From: Novosphingobium sediminis
GTDB lineage: Bacteria > Pseudomonadota > Alphaproteobacteria > Sphingomonadales > Sphingomonadaceae
Direction: 5' to 3'
NCBI RefSeq assembly: GCF_007991615.1
Contig: NZ_BJYR01000025.1
Coordinates: 1 to 64,000, forward strand
DNA length: 64,000 nucleotides
In this document: positions 8,495 to 16,911 of the stretch, piece by piece
Layout: every line of letters begins with the position of its first letter
Position numbering within the stretch: the stretch's first letter is position 1
Notes under the pieces: model-generated
The model's input: the letters and a program-made list of their open reading frames with translations, nothing else
Told to the model about the DNA's origin: nothing
The model's database searches: none
Translations under genes and position numbers: made by a program

Positions 8495-9355
8495 TCAGGC
8501 GGCAGATCTGGTCTGGTCGAATGCCGACGCCGGTAATTCCTGCTGGGGTAGCCTTATCCTGGGTTGCCTCCGGCGAACGGCTTCGCCAGTCACCCCGACC
8601 TCGGGGATCCCCGCATCGACGCGAACCAGAGTGTAGCCGGTGTCCGCGGCGGTCCTGATGCGCCAATGCGGATAGAGCTTACCGCGAAGCCGGGAGATCG
8701 CAAACTTGAGCGAGCGTTTGAACTGCGCTGAATCTTGCGGTGCCACGAACCGGCACAATTGGCTTGCGGACATGGCCTTGCCCGGCTGCCCCGCGAGTGC
8801 CTTAAGCAAGGTACATTCGCGCGGTGTCAGCGTATGAGGGGCCGCGAATTGCGCCATATCTGCCGCCGTGCGCATGCCTTCTTGCCGGATGGTCTCTCGG
8901 GCCTTGTACCGACGCATCACTGCATTGACCCGCACCGCGGCTTCCTCCGGGCTGGTCCGCGCGCAATCGAACACATCGTCGCACCCGGCCATCAGCATCC
9001 GCGCACGGCGTGACGGCGAACTTTCCTGCATGATCGCAAACTTCGCGACGTTGCGGAGCAGCGCGCGATTGATCCTCAGATAGCGGGCCATGCGCACGGG
9101 ATCTGACGAATCAAGGATCAGGATGTCATAGTCGGTGTCAGCACGAGACAGCGCGAAAGTACCCTCATCGAAAAAGGGTAAGCATGTCAGATCACTGAAA
9201 ACCGAACGGACAAACGCCTCACGGTTATCCGACGCTTCATCACGCACCTTGAGGTAACGTGTGGGGATCGAAGAAGCGCCATCCACCAAGGCGATCGGGG
9301 ACTCTGAGCAAGCGCGGCACGGCAACGCTACAGGGCTATCGGATAGGATTGACAT
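8495..9355 (-). CDS. Winged-helix transcriptional regulator with degenerate receiver domain
   Basis: This is a 286-residue protein. Residues 75-150 resemble a response-regulator receiver. D82 in ILILDSSDP could match the phosphoacceptor, but the conserved lysine region reads DDVFDCA where DDYLPKP-like sequence is usual. Phosphorylation control is therefore doubtful. Residues 174-246 form an OmpR/PhoB-type winged helix (TLTPRECTLLKALA, then RSLKFAISRLRGKL and TGYTLVRV). The last 40 residues are a basic tail. It neighbours a SciP-like gene and signalling genes, so it may belong to the CtrA-linked network. Its targets are unknown. Confidence 0.8.
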   Translation of the reverse strand: MSILSDSPVALPCRACSESPIALVDGASSIPTRYLKVRDEASDNREAFVRSVFSDLTCLPFFDEGTFALSRADTDYDILILDSSDPVRMARYLRINRALLRNVAKFAIMQESSPSRRARMLMAGCDDVFDCARTSPEEAAVRVNAVMRRYKARETIRQEGMRTAADMAQFAAPHTLTPRECTLLKALAGQPGKAMSASQLCRFVAPQDSAQFKRSLKFAISRLRGKLYPHWRIRTAADTGYTLVRVDAGIPEVGVTGEAVRRRQPRIRLPQQELPASAFDQTRSAA

Positions 9356-9465
9356 AACGCGGCTACGCCTTGCCTGGATATCGAACCGAACCCGGCCTGT
9401 TGCAGGCCGGTGGGATCATGAGCTGCTTGTGGGTTTCAACGCGATGGTTCGGGCTCGCCGCGCGG

Positions 9466-9831
9466 TCAGGCGCGGTCGCTGGCCTGAACGCGTCCGTGCA
9501 GCTTCTTGTAGAATTGCGCCTGCGTTGCGCGCAGTCCCGGTATGCCCGACCGATCGACCGCACGCCGCCATCCGGCAAGTTCCTCAAGGCTGAGGCTGTA
9601 TCGCGCCCGGGCCTCATCCTCCATGAGCAGCCCGCCCGTCAGCGCAGCAACCACTTCCGCCTTGCGCCGGGGAGTCCAGCGATTGCACTGCGGGGGCGGG
9701 AGCGATTCCAGCGTCAACTTTTCGCCAAGCGGACCGATTGCGGCCCTGCGGCACGGAAATCCTTCAGGCATGGTGAATTCCAGATCAGAGTTCGCCGAGA
9801 CCATCTCGTTGGCTTTGAAACAGGCGTTCAT
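9466..9831 (-). CDS. sciP: SciP-like DUF1153 protein (CtrA antagonist family)
   Basis: This 121-residue protein starts at ATG 9831, overlapping the stop of the upstream PilZ-membrane reading frame by 4 bp. The core LESLPPPQCNRWTPRRKAEV (residues 41-60), followed by GGLLMEDEARARYSLSLEEL, is the DUF1153 helix-turn-helix typical of SciP. In Caulobacter, SciP blocks transcription activation by the cell-cycle regulator CtrA. The N-terminal 36 residues and the tail after residue 95 extend beyond the core. Many sphingomonads carry one short canonical SciP, so this longer, PilZ-coupled copy may be a paralogue. The symbol marks the family. Confidence 0.8.
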   Translation of the reverse strand: MNACFKANEMVSANSDLEFTMPEGFPCRRAAIGPLGEKLTLESLPPPQCNRWTPRRKAEVVAALTGGLLMEDEARARYSLSLEELAGWRRAVDRSGIPGLRATQAQFYKKLHGRVQASDRA

Positions 9832-10403
9832 CCCGGCAGTCCTGTCCTGACCAGGCCGATCACATCGGTGAGCAGGTCGTTGACGCAAATGGCGATCGCA
9901 AGGGCGGCAAACGCACCGAAGACGATGATCGCCGCAAACTGCAGTTGGCGGGCGATGATGTGGCTGTCCCGCGGGCTGTGAACAACGGCGGGCAAGGATA
10001 TCGCCTTGCGAACGGGCCTGGGCTTTGCCGTGATCGAACCGGCGCTCCCCAACAGCACGGAACCCACATCCACGGCTTCGCTCAGGCGAATACCCGCGCG
10101 ATTGTCGTTGGCCTACCGGACCTGCCCGATGAGCGACTCGCGACCGGCAACGATCTCCACGATATCGCCGCGCTTTGGCGGGTTTTCCATCGACAGCATG
10201 ACGCCGCGCGCAGACAGGTTGCGGATGCAACCGGGTTGTTCGCCGTGCTCCGTCCGCACCTTCGCCGCCAGCGCAGCACTTGTGCGTGCCTCGCTCCTCG
10301 CATCCGCGAGGCATCCGACCTGCGCGGTCTTCGCGCGTGGGGCAAAGCGCTGCGAGGCATCTGCGAAAGCAGCACGTCCAGAGGTGGTGATAGCGATGTT
10401 CAT
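9828..10403 (-). pseudogene. PilZ domain-membrane protein interrupted by an in-frame TAG
   Basis: From ATG 10403 the frame encodes a PilZ domain with both c-di-GMP motifs, R36xxxR40 and N62xSxxG67, and then meets TAG at 10113-10115 (codon 97). The same frame continues without further stops to 9828. It gives ANDNRAGIRLSEAVDVGSV, the usual end of a PilZ barrel, then a basic linker and one membrane helix (about QFAAIIVFGAFAALAIAICV). PilZ domains normally have Trp at the stop position, so one G-to-A change (TGG to TAG) explains it. Without readthrough the cell would make a 96-residue truncated PilZ. The downstream SciP-like gene is coupled to this frame, so its translation may be affected. Confidence 0.75.
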
Positions 10404-10483
10404 GTCAGGGATTTACCTCCCCGACCGCCTATCAGCACTCCGCCTACATCTCATTCGAGGTTAGGCATTTGGCTTATTGAAAC

Positions 10484-10500
10484 CTAAGTCATTGACTTAG
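10484..10500. promoter_or_regulatory. 17-bp perfect palindrome upstream of the PilZ gene
   Basis: CTAAGTCA-T-TGACTTAG is a perfect inverted repeat with a single central base. It lies in the gap between the LuxR-type regulator stop (10557) and the PilZ start (10403). The form suits a dimeric repressor or activator site for the PilZ-SciP transcription unit. No T-tract follows, so a terminator is less likely. Confidence 0.4.
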
Positions 10501-10556
10501 ATTCGACAAAGCGAACGTTCACTACGCGAATTACCTAATCACCTTCCGCATACACA

Positions 10557-11222
10557 TCAAGCGACTTCGTTGGCCTGCACCCAGCGGGTTGCAAAATGCA
10601 CCAAGGCAGCACTCGATGGTAATTCAAGCTTGAGGCGGATATTGTTTCGATGGGTTGCGATTGTCTTGAGACTACGCCCGAGTGTCTTACTGATTTCTTT
10701 CACACTCTGTCCGGAGCCGAGCATCTGCAGAATGGCGAGTTCGGCCTGCGTGAGCACATTGACGTTGCCAGCCGCGGAAGCCGGGTGGCCGGCCGCCATG
10801 TTGAACAAGATCTCGCTCTGCACGCGGGGACTGAGGTAGATGCGCCCGGAGGCGACGGTCCTGATGGCTACGATCAAGCTTTCGCTATCGGCCCCCTTCA
10901 TGAGGTAGCCATGCGCGCCGGCTTGCAGGGCCCGCGTCGCATAGACCTCTTCGTCATGCATCGAGAACATGAGGATGCGCAAATCGGGCTTGTACTGCAA
11001 GAAGCGCTTGATCGAGGCCAAAGCAGAGTTCTTGCCCAGCATCAGGTCGACAACAGCGACCTCAACCGGCTGGTCTCGCAGTAAAGCGAGGGCTTGCGCC
11101 TCGTCTTCAGCTTCGCCGCATACAGACAGGTCGGGCGTGCCATCGATGATGGCCTTGAGGCCGGCGCGGACAACGGCATGGTCGTCGACAAGCAGGACGT
11201 CGCGACGGATGGAGTTCTTCAC
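10557..11222 (-). CDS. LuxR/NarL-family response regulator
   Basis: This is a 221-residue two-domain regulator. The receiver domain (about residues 7-122) has the full set of acidic and switch residues: D13, D14, phosphoacceptor D59, S87 and K109. The C-terminal GerE helix-turn-helix covers about residues 152-212 (LTQAELAILQMLGSGQSVKEISK and TIATHRNNI motifs). It lies 10 bp downstream of the histidine-kinase frame and on the same strand, so the two form a classical pair. Unlike its kinase and the following PilZ gene, it is intact. The kinase gene has stop codons, so the regulator may be phosphorylated by another kinase or by small phosphodonors. Target genes are unknown. Confidence 0.92.
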   Translation of the reverse strand: MKNSIRRDVLLVDDHAVVRAGLKAIIDGTPDLSVCGEAEDEAQALALLRDQPVEVAVVDLMLGKNSALASIKRFLQYKPDLRILMFSMHDEEVYATRALQAGAHGYLMKGADSESLIVAIRTVASGRIYLSPRVQSEILFNMAAGHPASAAGNVNVLTQAELAILQMLGSGQSVKEISKTLGRSLKTIATHRNNIRLKLELPSSAALVHFATRWVQANEVA

Positions 11223-11231
11223 CTGCTGCTC

Positions 11232-12923
11232 CTACGCCTTCAGTGGCAGTTGTAGTCTGACCCGCACGCCGCCGGATCGCGGGGATGTCACGCTCAACTT
11301 TGCGCCGATGGCGCTGGCACGCGCCTTCATGGTTGCCATGCCGATGCCCTGCCGCACCCTTCTGCGGTTGGAGCGGACAATCCCGCGGCCATTGTCTGAA
11401 ATGGTCAAACGAAGGTTCGCCCTGTCGCAAAGCAGGGAGATGTCGATCGCCGAGCCCTGGCTGTGCTTGATGGCGTTTGCCGTTGCCTCCTGAACGATCC
11501 GGTAGATGTGCAGGAGCGTCTCCTCATCCAGCACTGGCTCCGGGCCGCCGCAATCGAGACTGATCTCGCATCCGGTGAGCGTCCGCATGCCGTTGGTGAG
11601 TGACTGGATCGACCCGAACAAGCCCGCCGCATCGATCGCCACAGGGTAGAGTCCATGCGTGATTGCCCGCAGGCGATGCGTCGCCTGGCTGAGCATTCCG
11701 GTGAGAACTTACGCGCGATTGCCGACAGCGCCCTGGCAGCAGGCGGAAATCGACTTGCTCAGGTCTGCCGCGAGCATCGCGCCACCGGTCAGAATCTGCC
11801 CGATATCATCATGGAGATCGTGCCCGATCTGCCGCAGCGTTTCTTCGCTGACACTGATGAGCAATTGCCGCGTTTCGCTGACCTGACGCTCCTGCTCGCG
11901 ATGGGATTTTCGCAGATCTTCCAGTTCCTCGCTTACCTCGGCGATATCCGAGATGTTGTGAAAGAACGCGAAAATACGCTCTTCAAGGCTGTCGTCGTAT
12001 GTAGCGTTGACGCGAAACGGAACCAGCGTACCGTTCTTGTGCCGGTGGACAGTCGTGAACGAGAGCGAGCCGAACTTCTTTATGTATCGTATATCCTTCA
12101 GAATTTCATTTTTGCTGAACGATTCGCTCAAAAACAATATACTTTTCCCGATCAGCTCAGATTTTTCGTAACCAAGATCGTTACAATATGCATTGTTTAC
12201 ATTGACGATTTTTCCTTCAAGATCGGCAGTTATAAAACCTTCCGAGGTGGAAGACATGATGCTTTCAAACTGTCGATATTGCCGCGCCATCGTATTTAAT
12301 TTATTTCGAATAGTTTCGTTCTTTTTTAATATATCAATCGATATTTTTATCTTTCGCGCAAGATCGATAAATATATTGATATCCAATTCCGAGAACGCCC
12401 GCGGCTTTACGGCGTAAACGATCAGAATGCCCGATACGTCTCCATCGGCCATGATCGGCACGGAGATTGAAGATCGAATGCCGTATTTCTGCGCACGTTC
12501 ACGCCATTGGGCATAGAGCGTGTCGGTCAATGCATCTTCGACGACCTGAATCCCCCCATTCCGCATCGCGGTGCCAGTCGGCCCCTGCCCGCCCGGGGCA
12601 TTTTCGTTGATGCTGAGCACGAGGCCATCGGCATATCCTTTGGCAGCGCCGGCAGCCCTGATGATGTTGATCTCTTCCGACGATGGATCAAGCAGGCCAA
12701 CCAGCGCCAAAGCATAGCCATCATGCCGAACAATCTCCTCGCAGACATGATCGGCAAGTTCCGTTACGGATGTCGCCGTGAGGAGAACTTAAGTGGAACG
12801 GGCATAAGCCTCCATTGCCCAATTGAGTCCGACCACGCCAATTTCTTGATCGGTCCGATTTGAATCGAGATCCTGATTAATACTATCGGTATAGATGCTT
12901 ATCGGCCGGAGTTGCTGTGGCAT
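11232..12923 (-). pseudogene. GAF-PAS-HisKA_3 sensor histidine kinase with two in-frame TAA codons
   Basis: Reading from ATG 12923 gives 563 codons in one frame with TAA at 12789-12791 (codon 45) and 11709-11711 (codon 405). Either side is normal kinase sequence: NWAMEAYARST before the first stop and a GAF domain after it, then PAS (about codons 220-325). The HisKA_3 phosphoacceptor region is GHDLHDDIGQ with H371. After the second stop come the N box (IVQEATANAIKHS) and G box (SDNGRGI). No frameshift is needed. Each TAA could be CAA changed by one C-to-T transition. Restart at TTG 12710 and ATG 11696 would yield separate phosphoacceptor and ATPase polypeptides, so limited function by reassembly cannot be excluded. 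It is probably inactive. Confidence 0.75.
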
Positions 12924-13007
12924 GTTTTGACCCGATGATCCGCTTTCGTAATGATCGATTTATCATGAGCGGACAAATCCTGCCACCTTGCGCTAGCGAG
13001 GCTTAAA

Positions 13008-13370
13008 TCAAACCTCTCCCTCAGCAAGCCGTGTAATGCGGTGAAGGTTGGTCACCTCCGCAGCGAACGCTGTGAGGATTGCCGAAAGCCCGGCCTCAGC
13101 GTCGACGTCATGTCCGCAGACGAAAAGGTCGACTGCCGCAAGGCCGGATTCGGGCCATGTGTGGATCGAGATGTGCGATTCGGCGAGGAGCGCCACGCCG
13201 GTCACGCCCAGCCCTTCGCCGAAGCCGTGGACGTGTAGGCCGATCAGGCGCGCGCCTGCCGCTGCAGCAGCCTGCCGCAGCGCCGCTTCGACCCGCGCCA
13301 CATCGTCCAGCCCGGTCCCGCCGCGCAGATCGGCGATCAGGTGGATGCTGGTGCCGGGAAGGTGCGCCAT
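13008..13370 (-). CDS. speD: S-adenosylmethionine decarboxylase (bacterial class 1B type)
   Basis: This 120-residue proenzyme matches the short bacterial AdoMet decarboxylases. ESHISIHTWPE at 64-74 contains the self-cleavage site between E64 and S65, where the serine becomes the pyruvoyl cofactor. H70 and C85 match the catalytic residues of the Thermotoga enzyme (H68 and C83 there). It makes decarboxylated AdoMet, the aminopropyl donor for spermidine-type synthesis. It is the last gene of an eight-gene operon and its ATG directly abuts the stop of the flavoprotein gene. Placement beside an aminopropyltransferase-like gene gives a self-contained donor and transfer pair. Confidence 0.93.
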   Translation of the reverse strand: MAHLPGTSIHLIADLRGGTGLDDVARVEAALRQAAAAAGARLIGLHVHGFGEGLGVTGVALLAESHISIHTWPESGLAAVDLFVCGHDVDAEAGLSAILTAFAAEVTNLHRITRLAEGEV

Positions 13371-14984
13371 TCAAGCAAGGCTTTCGAAACGGTGACCAAG
13401 GTGGGCAAGCGCAGCTTCTGCCGCGACGACGCCGCGATAATGCGCTTCCTCGAACAGCGACAGGCCAGACAGATCGGAGTGCGCGAAGAGCACCGGCGGC
13501 TTGGCGGCGATGGCGGCGAGCCGCGCCGGATCGCCGAGGAACCCGGGCGCGGGGCTCACCATCGCATGACCCCAGCGCCAGACGTCGATCCGCTCGATCG
13601 CACCGCCAAGATCGGGGTTCATCGCGAGCAGATCGTCTGCCACGATCTGCTGCCATTCCGCGAGAGAGCGCGTCGCCAGCAGCTTGCGCGCCGCCGCAGG
13701 CTCCTCGCGTGAGAGCGCCATGTACCACGTGAGGACCGTTGGACCCTCCCCTGCACTCCCGCTCTGATGCGTGGCGATGACATAGCCGAGGCTCTCGCTG
13801 CCGGTGGAGACATTGTCCCACGCAAGCGCCGATCCGCGTCCGCGCGGCGGGCGGCTGACAGTGACGTTGGCAACGACCCACGGAGCATAGCGCAGCGCGC
13901 CCTTGATGGTTTCGGCGGGCGCCACGCGCGCCGCCACGAAGTGCGGCATCGCCATGATGACGGTGCGCGCCCGCCATTGGCGGCTGATCCCGGCGGCATG
14001 GTCGAACGCGGCGACGCGCGCGCCGGCATCACCCTCGCGCACGACCGAAAACACGCTATGCCCGGACCGGACATGCGGGGCGACGGCCTTGCCCATCAGC
14101 GTGACGAGGCGGCCATTGCCTTCCGGCCAGGTCAGCTCGCGGTCTCCATCACCCCCTGCCGCCCAGCCGCGCCGCCCGGCGAAATAGTGAACCCCGGCCC
14201 ACGCCGAAATGCGTTCTGGCTCGGTCCCATAATCATCGCGGCAGCAATAGCGCAGGTAGGCTCGCAGCACCGGTGAAGTGAAGCCGCGCCCTTCAAGCCA
14301 GCGCGCGAAGGTCAGTTCGTCGAGCGCCATGAAACGCGGATCGCTGCTCGAACCGGCGCGCGGGATGGCGAAGGCAGGCTTGCCGTCCGCTCCGACCGCC
14401 TGCCGGAACTCCGCCATTTCGCGGAAGAAGCGGTCGCGCTGGGCCGCATCGTCTGCCGTTAGGCCGCTCGCCGGATAGAGCCCTTCCTGCCAGCTACCAC
14501 GCCAGAGCAGGCGCTCCTCGAGATCGGCGCAGAGCTGATAGGGATCGTAGACCGGCGCACCTTGTTCCTCGCCCACGATCATGTCGAAGCCTTGCAGCAT
14601 GTGGCGCAGCGCGCGTGCCTCACGGTTTGGCACCGGCAGGTAATGCGCGCCGAGCGGATAGGCGCTGACGGCATTGCGGCCCGACCGAGCGTTGCCGCCG
14701 ACGGTATCTTCCAGTTCGAGCAGGACGAAATCGGCAAAACCGGCTTCCTTGAGCCGCCATGCCGCCGCGAGGCCCGCCGCGCCGCCGCCCGCAATCACGA
14801 TGGCCGCTTCCTCGGCCTTGCCCTGCGCCGCGGGAAATCCGCCGTCCCGCACGCGGTGCCCGCGCTGCCAGTCTGCGCCGCCGAGCGAGCCGGGAAAGGA
14901 CTGCGCCGCGCAGCCAGGCAGCGCCAGCGCGCCCGCCCCGGCAGCCGCACCTTTCAGCACCTCGCGCCGGGTCGGTTCAGCCAT
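13371..14984 (-). CDS. Tat-exported flavin amine-oxidase-like protein
   Basis: This is a 537-residue flavoprotein. The start at ATG 14984 overlaps the preceding gene by 8 bp and gives a twin-arginine signal, TRREVLKG at residues 4-11, followed by a hydrophobic Ala/Gly stretch and a Cys (LPGCAA) that could be lipidated. The FAD-binding beta-alpha-beta motif VIAGGGAAGLAAA is near residue 64, followed by a GGNARSG motif. The protein resembles the FAD/NAD-binding amine-oxidase superfamily. Encoded between an aminopropyltransferase-like protein and AdoMet decarboxylase, it may oxidise polyamines or related amines in the periplasm. The substrate is inferred from context only. Confidence 0.85.
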   Translation of the reverse strand: MAEPTRREVLKGAAAGAGALALPGCAAQSFPGSLGGADWQRGHRVRDGGFPAAQGKAEEAAIVIAGGGAAGLAAAWRLKEAGFADFVLLELEDTVGGNARSGRNAVSAYPLGAHYLPVPNREARALRHMLQGFDMIVGEEQGAPVYDPYQLCADLEERLLWRGSWQEGLYPASGLTADDAAQRDRFFREMAEFRQAVGADGKPAFAIPRAGSSSDPRFMALDELTFARWLEGRGFTSPVLRAYLRYCCRDDYGTEPERISAWAGVHYFAGRRGWAAGGDGDRELTWPEGNGRLVTLMGKAVAPHVRSGHSVFSVVREGDAGARVAAFDHAAGISRQWRARTVIMAMPHFVAARVAPAETIKGALRYAPWVVANVTVSRPPRGRGSALAWDNVSTGSESLGYVIATHQSGSAGEGPTVLTWYMALSREEPAAARKLLATRSLAEWQQIVADDLLAMNPDLGGAIERIDVWRWGHAMVSPAPGFLGDPARLAAIAAKPPVLFAHSDLSGLSLFEEAHYRGVVAAEAALAHLGHRFESLA

Positions 14985-16524
14985 CGTAGTGGCCCCACTC
15001 CTCGGCAAAGCTGCGCACCAGCGCCTGGTTGTCGAGCCGGTTCACCGGGGTTGGCCTCCGTGCCATGTCGGGCGGGAAATCGAACATCGCGCGCTCGCTC
15101 GCCTGTGTCAGGAAACGCAGGCCCGAGGGCAGGCGCACCGCATCGCCGGGGGGCTGGTGCGCGGCCATGGTGAAGCCCCATTCGCCAAAGCTTGGCACAT
15201 AAGCATGATAGCCGCGCGCGCTGAGCCCCGCCGCCTCCAGCGTGCTCGCGACGGTCCAGTAGGAGCGCGGGGCGACCAGCGGCGAGGTGCTTTGCACGGT
15301 CAGCACGCCCGCAGGATCCAGCAGCCGCGCGACTTCGCGATAGAAGCTTTCGGTATAGAGCTTGCCGAGCGAGAATTCGGTGGGGTCAGGAAAGTCGATC
15401 AGGATCGCGTCATAGCGCCCGCGCGCCTGCCGCACCCAGCGGAATGCATCGCCGTTGATCACGTGCATCCGCGGCGAACCGAGCGAGCCGCCGTTGAGCT
15501 TTGCCAGCGAAGGCTCGTCACGGAACAGGTGCGTCATCTCGGGGTCAAGATCGACGAGGGTGACGTGCGCGACGCGCGGATCCTTCAGCACTTCGCGCGC
15601 GGCAAGGCCATCGCCGCCGCCGAGTATCAGCACTTCGCGCGGGTTCGCCACCCGGCCCAGCACCGGCCAGACCAGCGCCTCGTGATAGCGGTACTCGTCG
15701 CGCGTGGAGAACTGGAGGTTGCCATTGAGGTAGAGCCTGAGGTCTTCCCCGCGCCGGGTAAAGACAATGCGCTGGTAGGGCGTGGAGCGCGCATAGATCA
15801 CCGGCTCGCCGTAGAAGGCGACCTCGGACCAGCGCTGGATACGGTCCGCCCCCGCAAGCCCCGCGAGCAGCGAGAGCAGCACGGCCAGCGCGGCGATCAG
15901 ATCACCCGTCAGCTTCTGCCGCCCGCGCAGCGCCACCAGCAGTGCGATGGCGACCGCGACATTGGCGAGGCCGAAGACAAGCCCGGTGCGGATCATACCA
16001 AGGCGCGGCACCAGCACGAGCGGGAACAGCAGCGAGGCGATCAGCGCACCGATGTAATCGTATGTCAGGACGTTGGAGACGAGATCGCGGAAGGCGAAAC
16101 GATAGCGCAGGATGCGGATCAGGAGCGGGATTTCCAGCCCGACGAGCACGCCGATGGCGACGACAAGGCCATAGAGCGCAACGCGGAAATCCTCGACCAC
16201 CGGAAACAGCAGGAACAGCCCGGCGGCAGACCAGCCGCCCAGCGCCGCGATGAGGATCTCCACCCGCACGAACACGCCGATCTCGTTCGAACGCACATGG
16301 CGCGAGAGATAGCTGCCCACCCCCATCGCGAAGAGGTAGGTGCCGATGACGGTCGAGAACTGGGTGACGCTATCGCCGAGGAGGTAGCTGGCGAGCGTGC
16401 CGGCCAGCAATTCGTAGACCAGCCCGCAGGTGGCGACGACGAGCACCGAAACGAGCAGGATCACCGCCAGCGAGGCAGGCGCGCTCTCGTCAGACCCTCC
16501 CGCCGGGGCTTCCTGTTCAGCCAT
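14977..16524 (-). CDS. Membrane-anchored spermidine-synthase-like aminopropyltransferase
   Basis: This is a 515-residue protein. The start ATG 16524 overlaps the DUF350 stop by 8 bp, and the longer 5' reading has no ribosome site. Residues about 18-220 contain around seven hydrophobic helices. The C-terminal part is a spermidine synthase fold with GGGDG and VDLDPE motifs for decarboxylated AdoMet, and IDFPDP in place of the usual aspartate-rich D-S/T-x-D-P loop. Such integral-membrane SpeE homologues are known in proteobacteria. With SpeD downstream it probably transfers aminopropyl groups to an amine at the membrane. The altered loop suggests the acceptor may not be putrescine. Confidence 0.9.
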   Translation of the reverse strand: MAEQEAPAGGSDESAPASLAVILLVSVLVVATCGLVYELLAGTLASYLLGDSVTQFSTVIGTYLFAMGVGSYLSRHVRSNEIGVFVRVEILIAALGGWSAAGLFLLFPVVEDFRVALYGLVVAIGVLVGLEIPLLIRILRYRFAFRDLVSNVLTYDYIGALIASLLFPLVLVPRLGMIRTGLVFGLANVAVAIALLVALRGRQKLTGDLIAALAVLLSLLAGLAGADRIQRWSEVAFYGEPVIYARSTPYQRIVFTRRGEDLRLYLNGNLQFSTRDEYRYHEALVWPVLGRVANPREVLILGGGDGLAAREVLKDPRVAHVTLVDLDPEMTHLFRDEPSLAKLNGGSLGSPRMHVINGDAFRWVRQARGRYDAILIDFPDPTEFSLGKLYTESFYREVARLLDPAGVLTVQSTSPLVAPRSYWTVASTLEAAGLSARGYHAYVPSFGEWGFTMAAHQPPGDAVRLPSGLRFLTQASERAMFDFPPDMARRPTPVNRLDNQALVRSFAEEWGHYDG

Positions 16525-16726
16525 GCACGGCGGCGGCGATGATATTGGAAATGCCGATGGCAACGGCACCTGCCAGCAGCGCCACGGCCATGTTCTTGCG
16601 CTCGATGATCTCGCGCCAGAGCTCGCCCGGGGTCAGCTTGTCGACCAGCACGAAGCTCACGATGAAGATGACGATGCCAAGGCCGGCATAAATCACCGTG
16701 GCGAGGAAGACATCGAGGCTGATCAT
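16517..16726 (-). CDS. DUF350 membrane protein (YjfL family)
   Basis: This 69-residue protein has two predicted membrane helices: FLATVIYAGLGIVIFIVSFVL (about residues 6-26) and a C-terminal one through ALLAGAVAIGISNIIAAAV. A short loop, VDKLTPGELWREIIERKN, lies between them. I used ATG 16726, because upstream in-frame codons are Pro-rich and lack membrane or family character. DUF350 is the family of Escherichia coli YjfL, found in operons with PspA-like and polyamine-conjugating enzymes and thought to act in the envelope. Here it precedes the membrane aminopropyltransferase with an 8-bp overlap. Its biochemical role is unknown. Confidence 0.9.
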   Translation of the reverse strand: MISLDVFLATVIYAGLGIVIFIVSFVLVDKLTPGELWREIIERKNMAVALLAGAVAIGISNIIAAAVHG

Positions 16727-16757
16727 CGGCAAAGCTCCTGCGGGAGAGAGGGGGCGA

Positions 16758-16910
16758 TCATTTGTGGGTGGGCCCACGGTAGTAACCGGATGAGGAGGAA
16801 CTTGGGCGCTCCTCGTCGGAAAACGGGGTCCATGCAAACCAGCTGCTCACGGCGGACAGCACCACGAGCAGCGCGCACCACGCGGTGAACAGGGTCATGC
16901 GCTTGCTCAT
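16758..16910 (-). CDS. 50-residue membrane microprotein of the polyamine operon
   Basis: I read this small gene directly from the minus strand between DUF4178 and DUF350. It begins MSKRMTLFTAWCALLVVLSA, continues into one hydrophobic helix ending SSWFAWTPF (about residues 6-27), and ends with an acidic then Ser-rich tail SDEERPSSSSSGYY. Its ATG is 1 bp after the DUF4178 stop (16912) and the DUF350 start follows its stop after 31 bp. The tight spacing and coherent membrane pattern support a real gene. No family is recognised. A small subunit of the membrane assembly is a reasonable guess. Confidence 0.7.
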   Translation of the reverse strand: MSKRMTLFTAWCALLVVLSAVSSWFAWTPFSDEERPSSSSSGYYRGPTHK

Positions 16911-16911
16911 G

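Noticed and set aside
11232..12923. Frameshift explanation for the broken kinase
   Set aside because: All three pieces lie in one frame and the distances between stops are multiples of three, so only substitutions are needed.
9828..12923. Selenocysteine, pyrrolysine or genetic-code change as the reason for in-frame stops
   Set aside because: The stops are TAA and TAG, not TGA, no recoding element is visible, and TAA and TAG also end intact genes in the window.
15000..16542. Plus-strand frame opposite the aminopropyltransferase
   Set aside because: The minus strand encodes membrane helices and GGGDG/DLDPE motifs with operon spacing. The plus frame is a charge-rich shadow.
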